Assembly: GCF_042431545.1 (NCBI RefSeq)
Contig: NZ_JBHLYX010000031.1
DNA from: Pseudoalteromonas xiamenensis
Lineage (GTDB): Bacteria > Pseudomonadota > Gammaproteobacteria > Enterobacterales > Alteromonadaceae
DNA length: 64,000 nucleotides
Reading direction: 5' to 3' (one strand)
Shown piece after piece: positions 51,942 to 59,600 of the stretch. Under the pieces are notes generated by a model. The model was not told where the DNA came from, searched no databases, and saw only the letters and a program-made list of their open reading frames with translations. How positions within the stretch are numbered: the stretch's first letter is position 1; each line of letters begins with the position of its first letter. Position numbers and translations under genes: made by a program.

Positions 51942-51963
51942 AAAGAGCCCATTTGGGCTCTTT
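51942..51963 (+). terminator. Terminator or attenuator between phasin and phaC
   Basis: AAAGAGCCCA and TGGGCTCTTT form a perfect ten-base stem with a two-base loop (51942-51963), 11 bases past the phasin stop. Only a short T run follows, so partial read-through to phaC is likely. Confidence 0.7.
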
Positions 51964-52024
51964 CGTATATTGCAATTTCTACCCTTAACCTTTTTCAAAG
52001 GTTCGTCCCATTAGGATGTGAGTC

Positions 52025-53794
52025 ATGGAAACTAAAAACCCAGAACTAGACAAAATCGTTGCAGATTGGTGGCAGTATGGGCAGGAGTTTTACAACTTGT
52101 TCTCGAAGCAAATGGTAAAAGGTAATCCACTCCAACAAGCCCTGAATGAACAAAATGCCAAAGATTTTGCCACTTGGCTAAATGAGGTATCGAAACAGCC
52201 CGAAGTGATGTATGAAAAACAATTCGACTGGTGGCAAAAACAGCTTAAAGTTATGCAAAACACATGGGGCCAAATGCTTGGCGAGCAAGCAAGTGACATT
52301 GTTGCGCCTGAAGTTGGAGATAAGCGTTTCATTTCAGAGGCTTGGCAAGAAAATCCATGGTTTAACTACATCAAACAAAGTTATTTATTGTTTGGGCAAT
52401 CTCTGTTGGAATCTATCCGTGAAACACCTGGGCTTGATTCAAAATTAAAAGAACGTTTAGAGTTTTTTGCCAGACAATCTGTGAACTCCGTGGCACCGTC
52501 CAATTTCATTAGTACCAACCCAGAGCTAATAGATTTAACGGTTAAATCAAATGGTCAGAATCTTATTCAAGGCTTTGAACTGTTTAAAAAAGATTTGGCG
52601 CGTGGTGGGGACATGCTACGGATTAGCATGACGAATGACGATGCTTTTGAGCTTGGAAAAGACATCGCAACGACAGCTGGACGCGTGGTGTTTCAAAATC
52701 ATCTCTTCGAGCTCATCCAATATTACCCGACCACAGAGCAAGTGCATGCAACGCCGATGCTGGTGGTGCCACCTTACGTTAATAAATACTACATCTTGGA
52801 TTTACGCGCGGAGAATTCATTCGTAAAACACGCCGTTGATCAAGGCCACACAGTGTTCATGGTGTCTTGGAAAAACCCCGATCCCAGTATGGCGGAAGTC
52901 GGATTTGAAGACTACGTCGTGGATGGCGTGATTTCGGCGATTGAGGCAATCGAGAAGCAAACGGGGGAAAGTGAAGTTAATGCAGTGGGATATTGCATCG
53001 CGGGGACGCTAGTCACGACTGCAATGGCCTATTTTGCTGCGAAGCGCATGAAGCCTCGTATCAAAAGTGCAACGCTATTAACGACTTTACTCGACTTTTC
53101 ACAACCGGGTGAAATAGGTGTGTTCATCAACGAACCGACCATCTCGGCACTTGAAACCTATAACCTGCAAAATGGTGTGATGCATGGGCATTTGCTTGGT
53201 GTGTCATTTAGTATGTTGCGTGAAAATAGTTTGTATTGGAACTACTACGTTAACAATTACCTCAAAGGCAAAGCGCCGATGGATTTAGATTTGCTTTATT
53301 GGAATGGGGACAGCACAAATTTAACTGCGACATGCCACAATTTTATGCTTCGTGAATTGTATCTCAACAATCGCTTGGTCGAAGCGAAGGGAGTGAGTAT
53401 ACGTGGCACGAAAATCGATTTGAGCAAGGTTAAGCAGCCCGTATATATGCTTTCAACACGAGACGATCACATCGCTCTTTGGCAAGCCACGTTTAAAGGG
53501 ATCCAGGCGACAGGTGCTCAGACAACGTTTGTTCTTGGTGAGTCTGGCCACATTGCTGGTGTAATTAATCCGCCAAGCAAGGGGAAATACGGCTACTGGT
53601 TTGGGCCTGACGTATCAGGTGAAGCACAAGCTTGGTTGGACAAAGCTCAACATGAGAGTGGTTCTTGGTGGCCTCATTGGTGCAAATGGTTGCATCAATA
53701 TCAAGGTGATGAAGTCCCTGCGAGACCCGCAAAAACAGAGGATAACCCAGGTATTTACGATGCACCTGGGGAATATGTGAAGCAAAAGCTCTAG
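52025..53794 (+). CDS. phaC: Class I polyhydroxyalkanoate synthase PhaC
   Basis: PhaC polymerises (R)-3-hydroxyacyl-CoA into storage polyester. The 589-residue protein has the class I length, the lipase-like box GYCIAG with nucleophile Cys324, Asp481 in STRDDHIALW and His509 in ESGHIAG, the full catalytic triad at near-canonical spacing. PWFNYIKQSYLL and the C-terminal WWPHWCKWL are typical. GGATGTGAGTC precedes the ATG. With PhaB and the phasin it makes a storage-polymer set; a thiolase (PhaA) is not in the window and may be encoded elsewhere. Confidence 0.94.
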   Translation: METKNPELDKIVADWWQYGQEFYNLFSKQMVKGNPLQQALNEQNAKDFATWLNEVSKQPEVMYEKQFDWWQKQLKVMQNTWGQMLGEQASDIVAPEVGDKRFISEAWQENPWFNYIKQSYLLFGQSLLESIRETPGLDSKLKERLEFFARQSVNSVAPSNFISTNPELIDLTVKSNGQNLIQGFELFKKDLARGGDMLRISMTNDDAFELGKDIATTAGRVVFQNHLFELIQYYPTTEQVHATPMLVVPPYVNKYYILDLRAENSFVKHAVDQGHTVFMVSWKNPDPSMAEVGFEDYVVDGVISAIEAIEKQTGESEVNAVGYCIAGTLVTTAMAYFAAKRMKPRIKSATLLTTLLDFSQPGEIGVFINEPTISALETYNLQNGVMHGHLLGVSFSMLRENSLYWNYYVNNYLKGKAPMDLDLLYWNGDSTNLTATCHNFMLRELYLNNRLVEAKGVSIRGTKIDLSKVKQPVYMLSTRDDHIALWQATFKGIQATGAQTTFVLGESGHIAGVINPPSKGKYGYWFGPDVSGEAQAWLDKAQHESGSWWPHWCKWLHQYQGDEVPARPAKTEDNPGIYDAPGEYVKQKL

Positions 53795-53981
53795 CACTAT
53801 AGGGTGCGAGGCGCTTGGCTTCGCGCTCTATTTCCACCACTCCCTTTAATCTATTGTTTCTTAGTCTTTTCTCTTGGATTGATGCAAATAGCTGTCGAGT
53901 ACCATTGCCTATTAGAAAGTCGCTAATTACGGCGTATACTCCATCTGGTATATCTTCATGTGGGTAAACATTTTGAAGCAA
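53795..53981 (-). pseudogene. Protein-like leftward fragment, possible 3' part of an interrupted gene
   Basis: Read leftward, this intergenic stretch is open and encodes a protein-like sequence: NVYPHEDIPDGVYAVISDF, then RQLFASIQEKRLRNNRLK and GVVEIEREAKRLAPYS. No start codon with a ribosome site is visible, and the frame runs on into the antisense of phaC. A second leftward fragment with a possible start lies at 54747-54835, on the other side of the CPBP gene, and the two would join in frame at a shared CAA codon. I do not recognise the family. The assignment as a broken gene is an inference. Confidence 0.35.
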
Positions 53982-54794
53982 TTGACGTTAGAAATGTGCG
54001 TTTTTGTTTTATTCACTTTTTTGATAAGTTCAATATTTACTTATTTGTGGGTCACATCGGAAGATTCAGCGTGGCTACTCGGGTTTGCTTGGGGGCCGGG
54101 GATCGCGGGTATCATCACAGCATTTCTATTTCGTAAAAAGATAAGTGGATTTGGTTGGTCGCTTGGTAACGTGCGTTATCTCCTTATGAGCTACTTTACA
54201 CCCATTTTATACTGCTTACTGATTTACGGGGTTGTTTGGCTAAGTCCATTTGGTTCTTATGGAGGCTTCGAATCCGCCTATATCACGAGTTTTCCCACAA
54301 TGACGATGCTTGGATTTCTCCTGCAAGGGACACTTTATGCTGCACATTCGGCAATAGGTGAAGAAATCGGTTGGCGAGGGTATTTGACACCTACCTTGCT
54401 GCAATATTGCAGTCCCTTTCAAACATCACTAATGGTAGGCATTCTTTGGTCACTATGGCACTACCCGATTATTGTATTAGGGCTTTACGGCACCGATGTA
54501 GACTTGGTCTATCAGTTAATATGTTTTTCGCTCATGACCATAGGTGTAAATTTCATCTATACCTGGTTTAGAGTCAAATCGGGGAGTTTGTGGACTGGTT
54601 TGTTGCTCCACAGTAGCCATAATCTATATATTCAGCATGTTTTTAACCCGATGACATTAAATACAGGAAAAACGGATTATGTTATCGGGGAATTTAGAGC
54701 CGCGCTCGCAATCTTTGGTTTATTTACGGTGATTTTGGTCCTATTAAACAAACGCACCTTTAATGATAACTTGAGCAAGAGCATTGTGTTGTAG
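53958..54794 (+). CDS. CPBP family intramembrane glutamic endopeptidase
   Basis: The 278-residue protein has about eight hydrophobic segments and the CPBP (CAAX protease/Abi) motifs: EEIGWRGYLTPTLLQ (EExxxR, about residues 134-148), the FxxxH-equivalent LWSLWHYPIIVLG, and LLHSSHNLYIQ (HxxxN). In bacteria these proteases serve in bacteriocin self-immunity or cleave membrane anchors. The start at 53958 gives the longest form; TTG at 53973 or ATG at 53994 would also leave all motifs, and no Shine-Dalgarno decides. It stands alone, oriented opposite to two protein-like leftward fragments that flank it, and may be an inserted gene. Confidence 0.85.
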   Translation: MWVNILKQLTLEMCVFVLFTFLISSIFTYLWVTSEDSAWLLGFAWGPGIAGIITAFLFRKKISGFGWSLGNVRYLLMSYFTPILYCLLIYGVVWLSPFGSYGGFESAYITSFPTMTMLGFLLQGTLYAAHSAIGEEIGWRGYLTPTLLQYCSPFQTSLMVGILWSLWHYPIIVLGLYGTDVDLVYQLICFSLMTIGVNFIYTWFRVKSGSLWTGLLLHSSHNLYIQHVFNPMTLNTGKTDYVIGEFRAALAIFGLFTVILVLLNKRTFNDNLSKSIVL

Positions 54795-54835
54795 TGCATC
54801 AACGACAAAATACTCAGCGAGGGTTTGAAAATCCA
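54747..54835 (-). pseudogene. Protein-like leftward fragment, possible 5' part of an interrupted gene
   Basis: Read leftward from an ATG near 54835, the stretch encodes MVDFQTLAEYFVVDALQHNA and LAQV before running into the antisense of the CPBP gene and stopping at about 54744. A TTGCTA-N16-TATCTT promoter-like pair stands upstream (about 54849-54876). Joined at CAA to the fragment at 53795-53981 it would give a continuous frame. The segment overlaps the CPBP 3' end, so its left limit is uncertain. Confidence 0.3.
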
Positions 54836-54894
54836 CCATTGATTTAAATTCAAGATAAGATGTAATCGAGCTATAGCAAGATAAGTGAGACCGA

Positions 54895-55365
54895 ATGAAC
54901 ATCAATATTCGACATGCCGATTTAGAGGATGCAAAGGCTATCAGTGATTTGGTTGTTGCAATGACAGACAAATATGTCTGTCCAACATGCGATCCTGCGG
55001 TTCGTGATATGTTGCTTGGATCCATGTCGACTGAGCGTATCGAGCAATATCTATCCGAAGGTTATTTGTATGTCGTTGCGCTTGATTGTGCTGAGAAAGT
55101 AGTTGGCGTTGCAGGCATTCGAGATTATTCACATCTGTTCCATTTGTTTGTGGACGATGAAAATCAAGGTAAAGGTTTGTCGCGTAAACTGTGGGATAAA
55201 GTTAAAGAGGCGGCGTTGAGAAATGGAAATTGTGGTCGCTTTACGGTTAATTCCGCATTGAACGCTGAGAGTGTGTACTTACGCTTTGGATTTAAGCGAA
55301 TTGATGGCATACGGAATAGAAACGGGATGGTCGACATTCCTATGATCCTTGATAAGGCTTACTGA
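54895..55365 (+). CDS. GNAT family N-acetyltransferase
   Basis: The 156-residue protein has the GNAT fold: INIRHADLEDAKAISDLV at the start, VVALDCAEKVVGVAGIRDYSHLFHLFVDDENQGKGLSRKLWDKV containing the acetyl-CoA-binding QGKGLS loop (Q/RxxGxG/A type, about residues 94-99), and the terminal FTVNSALNAESVYLRFGFKRI. It should transfer an acetyl group to an amine; the substrate cannot be predicted. A CPTCDP segment in the N-terminal part contains two nearby cysteines. It follows the CPBP gene on the same strand at about 100 bases. Confidence 0.85.
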   Translation: MNINIRHADLEDAKAISDLVVAMTDKYVCPTCDPAVRDMLLGSMSTERIEQYLSEGYLYVVALDCAEKVVGVAGIRDYSHLFHLFVDDENQGKGLSRKLWDKVKEAALRNGNCGRFTVNSALNAESVYLRFGFKRIDGIRNRNGMVDIPMILDKAY

Positions 55366-55620
55366 CAATATTATCGCGTTGATGTTCAAAAAACATCGTT
55401 ACCAAGACAACGTAACGCATAGGCAAAGTTGCGGCTCTGCGTAGACACGCCATCCCCTGTTTATTTCGGCACTGCAGCAAACACGAAAGCATCCCTAGCA
55501 ACAAGGAAAGGATTAAACCTTACTTGCTTATGCAGGCAATAAATAAAAGGCAGAGCTACCGAATAACACGTAAAACATTAGCTGTTTACGGTGTTATTCA
55601 GGTACAAAGTCGATTAAAGC
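55366..55620. other. Structured intergenic region with several hairpins
   Basis: No gene is supported here. At least three inverted repeats follow each other: GATGTT-N5-AACATC near 55379, GTTAC-N9-GTAAC near 55399, and GAATAACAC...GTGTTATTC (55561-55599) with further inner pairing. Together with the terminator at 55621 the stretch could be a small RNA gene or a decayed repeat; neither is shown. Confidence 0.35.
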
Positions 55621-55654
55621 AAAAAGGGCCCACTGTGTTCAGTGAGCCCTTTTT
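55621..55654. terminator. Bidirectional terminator near the DUF3545 gene
   Basis: AAAAAGGGCCCACTG (55621-55635) pairs with CAGTGAGCCCTTTTT (55640-55654) with one mismatch around TGTT. It lies immediately after the leftward DUF3545 stop and ends any rightward transcript from the structured region. Confidence 0.85.
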
Positions 55655-55655
55655 A

Positions 55656-55844
55656 CTAAAAATCTATACTTTCAAGGTCGATATTGTCTGCAAAAATATC
55701 GAGATCTTCCAGTTCCTTTCGAAGTCTTTGTCTATCCTTCAGTGCTTCAATCTCACGCCATCTTCTTTTTTTATTTTTTTGAGAGGTACGTTTAGCCGTT
55801 CCCGAACCCTCGAGTAACTCAAATAAATCGTCTAGGCTATCCAT
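55656..55844 (-). CDS. DUF3545 family protein
   Basis: The 62-residue, highly charged protein matches DUF3545 as I recall it: an acidic start (MDSLDDLFELLE), a basic centre with KKRRWREIEALKDRQRLRKEL (residues about 25-45) and an acidic end. The central WREIEALKDRQRL block is the family signature and predicts one long helix. The ATG has AGGAG at seven bases. No function is known. A terminator follows directly. It may be expressed under the FNR-type site that lies 150 bases upstream, but that site could equally serve no gene. Confidence 0.8.
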   Translation of the reverse strand: MDSLDDLFELLEGSGTAKRTSQKNKKRRWREIEALKDRQRLRKELEDLDIFADNIDLESIDF

Positions 55845-55993
55845 GAATTTCTCCTATTGATGATTGACCTCATTGCGCACACCCACGCAACCCGTTACGC
55901 TTTTTCCACACGCATTTGGGTAAGGTTGGTATATCACAGACCGCTCAAAAATAAAACACAAATATTTCAATTACGTTAAAACAACGTGATGCT

Positions 55994-56007
55994 TTGATGA
56001 AAATCAA
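55994..56007. promoter_or_regulatory. FNR/Anr-type binding site
   Basis: TTGATGAAAATCAA is an exact match to the FNR consensus TTGAT-N4-ATCAA. It lies 150 bases upstream of the leftward DUF3545 start and 87 bases upstream of the short rightward frame. No properly spaced -10 is clear in either direction. Confidence 0.5.
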
Positions 56008-56093
56008 CAAAACTTTTTAAACGGAAGCATGAGCGTAGAAGCCTTGAATATCGAGGGGTTGGCACTTTTAGCTGGATGTTTGAAAAGGAGAAT

Positions 56094-56132
56094 ATGAACC
56101 AAAATATAAAGAAAAACAGTGGTATGGATTGA
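56094..56132 (+). CDS. Possible 12-residue leader peptide
   Basis: AAAAGGAG stands five bases before an ATG that opens a frame of 12 codons (MNQNIKKNSGMD) and a TGA. Ribosome site and spacing are very good, but the peptide is tiny and no regulated gene follows in the same direction; talB is on the other strand. It may be a decayed gene start or chance. Confidence 0.2.
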   Translation: MNQNIKKNSGMD

Positions 56133-56175
56133 AGTTATTTCACGTATTAAAGGGAAAAATATTTAAAATCGGGCA

Positions 56176-56205
56176 CAAAAAAACGCCACATAAGTGGCGT
56201 TTTGA
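56176..56205 (-). terminator. Terminator of talB
   Basis: AAAACGCCAC and GTGGCGTTTT pair around ATAA and, on the minus strand, lead into a T-rich run. The hairpin lies about 20 bases past the talB stop. Confidence 0.85.
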
Positions 56206-56224
56206 AGGATAGTAATTCTGTCAA

Positions 56225-57175
56225 TTAAAGTGCTTTGAAACGTGCTTCAAGTGTTTCCTGCGCTTCAGCAAAAGCACGGATCCCTTCTGCAAGTTTTTCT
56301 GTCGCCATTGCATCTTGGTTATGTAACCAGCGGAACTCAGCTTCTGTTAATGGAGCTGGTTTTGCTTCCGTTGCTTCGATAGTTTCTAGTAAGAAGCTGT
56401 CGTCAGCAGGCATCTCTGCCAGTTCTTCTAATAGTTGCGGGCTAATGGTCAGTTTATCGCAGCCTGTTAATGCAACGATTTCGCCTGTATTGCGGAAACT
56501 TGCACCCATCACCACTGTTTTATAACCGTGGCGTTTGTAGAATTCATAAATGCTACGAACAGATTGTACACCTGGATCTTGAAGCGGATCTGTAGGTTTA
56601 GCTAAACCATTTTTTACATGCCAATCAAGAATACGACCAACAAATGGCGAAATTAAGAAGACGTTGGCGTCAGCACATGCGCGTGCTTGGGCTTCGCTGA
56701 ATAACAAGGTTAAATTACATTTAACACCTTCTTTTTCAAGAGCTTCAGCTGCTTTAATGCCTTCCCAAGTTGACGCAATTTTTATCAGGATTTTGTCTTT
56801 GCTCACGCCTTCAAGCTTGTAAAGGGCAAGAAGCTGTTTGGCTTTTGCAATCGTGGCCTCTGTATTGAAACTCAAACGCGCATCAACTTCTGTCGAAATG
56901 TATCCAGGAACGATGTCTGCGATTTCTTTACCAAGTAATACGGCAAAATAATCACACGCCAGTTCAAGCTGCTTAATTGCATCCGATTCTTCGCTTTTTG
57001 CATAAGTCCACGCTTTATCCAAATACGCGGCATAGGCAGGCATTTCAGCTGCTTTTAAAAGTAAAGAAGGGTTAGTGGTCGCATCTTCAGGTTGAAGTTT
57101 GCGGATAGCCTCAATGTCACCGGTATCGGCAACGATGGATGAATGTGCTTTTAGCCTGTCTAATGCTGATGTCAT
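56225..57175 (-). CDS. talB: Transaldolase
   Basis: Transaldolase moves a dihydroxyacetone unit between sugar phosphates in the non-oxidative pentose phosphate pathway. The 316-residue form starting MTSALDRLKAHS matches E. coli TalB (317), and GAGGA lies before that ATG; an in-frame start four codons earlier is less likely. DATTNPSLLLKA, the Schiff-base lysine in ILIKIASTWEGI (about residue 131), NLTLLFSEAQA and VMGASFRNTGEI are standard. It is transcribed alone leftward. The short possible gene at 57174 would begin in the same CATG tetramer on the other strand. Confidence 0.97.
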   Translation of the reverse strand: MTSALDRLKAHSSIVADTGDIEAIRKLQPEDATTNPSLLLKAAEMPAYAAYLDKAWTYAKSEESDAIKQLELACDYFAVLLGKEIADIVPGYISTEVDARLSFNTEATIAKAKQLLALYKLEGVSKDKILIKIASTWEGIKAAEALEKEGVKCNLTLLFSEAQARACADANVFLISPFVGRILDWHVKNGLAKPTDPLQDPGVQSVRSIYEFYKRHGYKTVVMGASFRNTGEIVALTGCDKLTISPQLLEELAEMPADDSFLLETIEATEAKPAPLTEAEFRWLHNQDAMATEKLAEGIRAFAEAQETLEARFKAL

Positions 57176-57407
57176 GGCGTTCCTCATTCCTATTCGACGT
57201 CAAAGTTTTGATGAGCTTATGTGCCTTATGTTGCAATACCGTGACTGGGCTGACATAGGTCAAATGTCCTATGCAGAACAATTAGCAAGACGTGTGACTC
57301 GTTTGTGCTCAATTGTATCTAATGACTCTGATGAAAAAGACATTATCCGCATGAAAGGTATTGTTATTATAAGGCGGGAAACAAAACGTGATTTTCGTTT
57401 CATTTAA
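57174..57407 (+). CDS. Possible small protein divergent from talB, unconfirmed
   Basis: A 77-codon frame opens at an ATG that shares the tetramer CATG (57173-57176) with the talB start. The predicted peptide looks protein-like: RRQSFDELMCLMLQYRDWAD, then SYAEQLARRVTRLCSIVSND and a basic end. A second ATG at 57219 would give 62 residues. Neither has a good Shine-Dalgarno, and the talB promoter must lie inside this frame, which argues against it. I recognise no family. Confidence 0.3.
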   Translation: MAFLIPIRRQSFDELMCLMLQYRDWADIGQMSYAEQLARRVTRLCSIVSNDSDEKDIIRMKGIVIIRRETKRDFRFI

Positions 57408-57451
57408 TGTTGAAATTGACACTAATTAATTTTGAAGTCAATAGGGTAGTC

Positions 57452-58231
57452 ATGATCACCGTTATTTCACCAGCTAAAAACCTCGATTACGAAACGACAG
57501 CGCCAATTTCGGCGTATTCTCAACCAGAATTACTGTCATATAGCGAAGAGCTTATTTCAGTTTGTCGCGATTTGAGTGTCCAAGATTTGGCAAAGTTGAT
57601 GAAACTCAGTGATAAACTCTCTGCGCTTAACGTTGCTCGCTTTGCTTCTTGGTCCTTACCCTTTACGACAGACAATGCAAAACAAGCGATTTATGCGTTT
57701 AATGGAGACACCTATACCGGATTTGACGCTTACAGTGCATCAAAAGAAACGATGGATTATGCGCAAAATCACTTACGGATTCTTTCAGGCCTTTATGGCG
57801 CATTGAAGCCAATGGATTTAATGCAGCCATATCGATTAGAAATGGGGACTTCGCTTAGCAACCCAAAAGGAAAATCGTTGTATGCTTTTTGGGGGAGTGT
57901 GATTGCTGATAAATTGAATGAGACGTTGGTGGAATCGAAATCATCGGTTCTCGTAAACCTTGCGTCAAACGAGTATTTCAAAGCGGTGGATAAGAAGGCG
58001 TTAAAGGCAACGGTGATCACGCCAATTTTTAAAGATGAGAAAAATGGCCAATTTAAGGTGATCAGTTTCTATGCGAAAAAAGCGCGCGGTATGATGGCAA
58101 GGTACATCATGGAGAAAAAAATCACCCAGCCAGAGCAATTAAAACAGTTTAATGTAGCGGGTTATTATTTCAGTGAAGCTGAAACGAAAAAGGCCAACGA
58201 GCCGGTCTTTTTGAGGCATGAGCAAGCATAA
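57452..58231 (+). CDS. yaaA: Peroxide stress protein YaaA
   Basis: YaaA (DUF328/UPF0246) lowers free intracellular iron during hydrogen peroxide stress in E. coli and has a DNA-binding fold. The 259-residue protein equals the E. coli length (258) and starts MITVISPAKNLDYE, with LSDKLSALNVARF, AIYAFNGDTYTGFDA, LRILSGLYGALKPMDLMQPYRLEMGT and FFKVISFYAKKARGMMARYI-like KVISFYAKKARGMMARY. AGGG lies before the ATG at 57452; a longer frame from 57407 is unsupported. In E. coli yaaA also lies beside talB, and the neighbourhood is kept here. Confidence 0.95.
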   Translation: MITVISPAKNLDYETTAPISAYSQPELLSYSEELISVCRDLSVQDLAKLMKLSDKLSALNVARFASWSLPFTTDNAKQAIYAFNGDTYTGFDAYSASKETMDYAQNHLRILSGLYGALKPMDLMQPYRLEMGTSLSNPKGKSLYAFWGSVIADKLNETLVESKSSVLVNLASNEYFKAVDKKALKATVITPIFKDEKNGQFKVISFYAKKARGMMARYIMEKKITQPEQLKQFNVAGYYFSEAETKKANEPVFLRHEQA

Positions 58232-58263
58232 TACTTTGTGCCTGTAGAGATACAATGAAGTGG

Positions 58264-58290
58264 AAAGCGCGATAGCGCTTTTCTTTTTTC
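58264..58290 (+). terminator. Terminator of yaaA
   Basis: GAAAAGCGC-type arms, here GAAAGCGC and GCGCTTTTC, enclose GATA and are followed by TTTTTT, about 33 bases past the yaaA stop. Confidence 0.8.
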
Positions 58291-58301
58291 TAGGCGATAC
58301 G

Positions 58302-59474
58302 ATGAATAAAAATGTGTTTCTTTTGGCATGTTGTCAAGGACTTATTACCACCGGAAATATTCTACTTGTCACGATCTCCGCGTTGGTTGGGCAAAGGCTA
58401 AGTCCATCTGAGTCGTTTACGACATTCCCTGTCGCAATGCAAATGTTCGGTTTGCTGCTGGCGACGATTCCTGCATCGTGGATTATGGCGAGAGTAGGGC
58501 GTAAGGTTGGCTTTAGCATTGGTAATAGTATGGGCCTTTGCGGGACCATACTTGGGTTCTATTCACTGCAAATTGATGAGTTTTGGCTATTTAGTGCTGC
58601 GACGTGGCTAATCGGGATTGGTATTGGTTTTGCGACGCTCTATCGGTTTGCAGCGATAGAGGCTAGTGATAATGCATCTACAGCGTTGTCGGCCGTGATG
58701 GCCAGTGGTGTCATCGCTGCTATCCTTGGACCAAATATGGCGGTTTGGGTTAATCATCATTATCCGCACGTTAACTACGCCAATGTGTTTATTGCCTTAA
58801 GTGGATTGTACATAGTGGCGTTAACTCTATTGCAATTTGTCACGTTTAATGAAGTAAAACACAAAGAGAAACAAGCACCAACGAGAGCGTGGCGGGCAAT
58901 AGTGACTCAACCAAAATTCATCATTGCGGTGCTGATGGCAATGGTCAGCTACTCCACGATGAACTTATTGATGACAGCAACACCGCTTGCTATGCATCGC
59001 CACGGTTTCGATTTGGCAGAGTCGGCTCTGGTGATTGAGTGGCATGTCCTCGGGATGTTCGTTCCGTCGTTTATTACGGGTAAGCTCATTCAGCGCATTG
59101 GACAGTTGCCTGTTATGTACGGTGGTATTCTACTGATTATTGCGTGTTGCATCGTTAATTTATTTGGTGTGACACATCTCCATTTCTTGTTTGCGCTGAT
59201 GCTTTTGGGGGTTGGTTGGAACTTCATGTTTATTAGTGCAACGCAAATGGTGAGTGAAACCTATCTCCCTGCTGAGCGCGCGAAAGCGCAGGCAACAAAT
59301 GAATTTTGTGTGTATTCAATGGTCACGTTTTCTTCGCTCTTTGCAGGTTGGCTCGAAAGTTCTCTGGGTTGGCAGGCGATGAACTGGATGGTGTTTGCTG
59401 TGTTAATGCTAATTGCTTTTGGCATTCTCACTCGTTTGCGCGTGAGTAAAAGCAAACAGGTAGAGGCGAGCTGA
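58302..59474 (+). CDS. MFS transporter
   Basis: The 390-residue protein has about 12 hydrophobic segments and the MFS motif A-like loop ASWIMARVGRKVGF between TM2 and TM3 (about residues 60-75). The start at 58302 follows TAGGCGATACG, and the product opens with MNKNVFLLACCQGLITTGN. A frame from 58260 would begin inside the yaaA terminator and is rejected. MFS families vary too much to name the substrate; drug or metabolite efflux is typical for its size. It converges on an SGNH-like lipoprotein gene across a long hairpin. Confidence 0.85.
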   Translation: MNKNVFLLACCQGLITTGNILLVTISALVGQRLSPSESFTTFPVAMQMFGLLLATIPASWIMARVGRKVGFSIGNSMGLCGTILGFYSLQIDEFWLFSAATWLIGIGIGFATLYRFAAIEASDNASTALSAVMASGVIAAILGPNMAVWVNHHYPHVNYANVFIALSGLYIVALTLLQFVTFNEVKHKEKQAPTRAWRAIVTQPKFIIAVLMAMVSYSTMNLLMTATPLAMHRHGFDLAESALVIEWHVLGMFVPSFITGKLIQRIGQLPVMYGGILLIIACCIVNLFGVTHLHFLFALMLLGVGWNFMFISATQMVSETYLPAERAKAQATNEFCVYSMVTFSSLFAGWLESSLGWQAMNWMVFAVLMLIAFGILTRLRVSKSKQVEAS

Positions 59475-59520
59475 GCGAGTGCAAAAATGAGGTGATAATG
59501 CCGATATATCCTCTTATTGC

Positions 59521-59558
59521 GTTCACTCAACAATAGCTGGTGTGATTGTTGAGTAAAC
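59521..59558. terminator. Long intergenic hairpin between convergent genes
   Basis: ACTCAACAAT (59525-59534) and ATTGTTGAGT (59545-59554) pair perfectly around a ten-base loop, and GTT/AAC extend the stem past one mismatch. No T run follows on either strand, so termination is possible but not sure. Confidence 0.5.
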
Positions 59559-59600
59559 GCCAGTCAGAGTCATCCATATATTGAATGTGTTTCGCTCCAA

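Larger units (their letters stand above)
55845..56224. other. Gene-free region with FNR-type site and a very short reading frame
   Basis: About 380 bases separate the DUF3545 gene from the end of talB. The stretch contains the FNR-like box at 55994-56007, a 12-codon frame with a strong Shine-Dalgarno at 56094-56132, and the talB terminator. The rest is AT-rich and unassigned. Confidence 0.5.

Noticed and set aside
53565..53794. Continuation of the leftward frame of the left fragment over the 3' end of phaC
   Set aside because: The sequence here is fully explained by phaC on the other strand, and the peptide it would encode loses the protein-like look of the intergenic part.
54895..55025. Upstream continuation of the right leftward fragment into the GNAT gene
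   Set aside because: This part is explained by the acetyltransferase gene; only the intergenic stretch looks protein-like.
55561..55599. Integron attC-like site
   Set aside because: The hairpin has a bulge and AAC/GTT-like ends, but lacks the GTTRRRY core pair and no gene cassette lies beside it.
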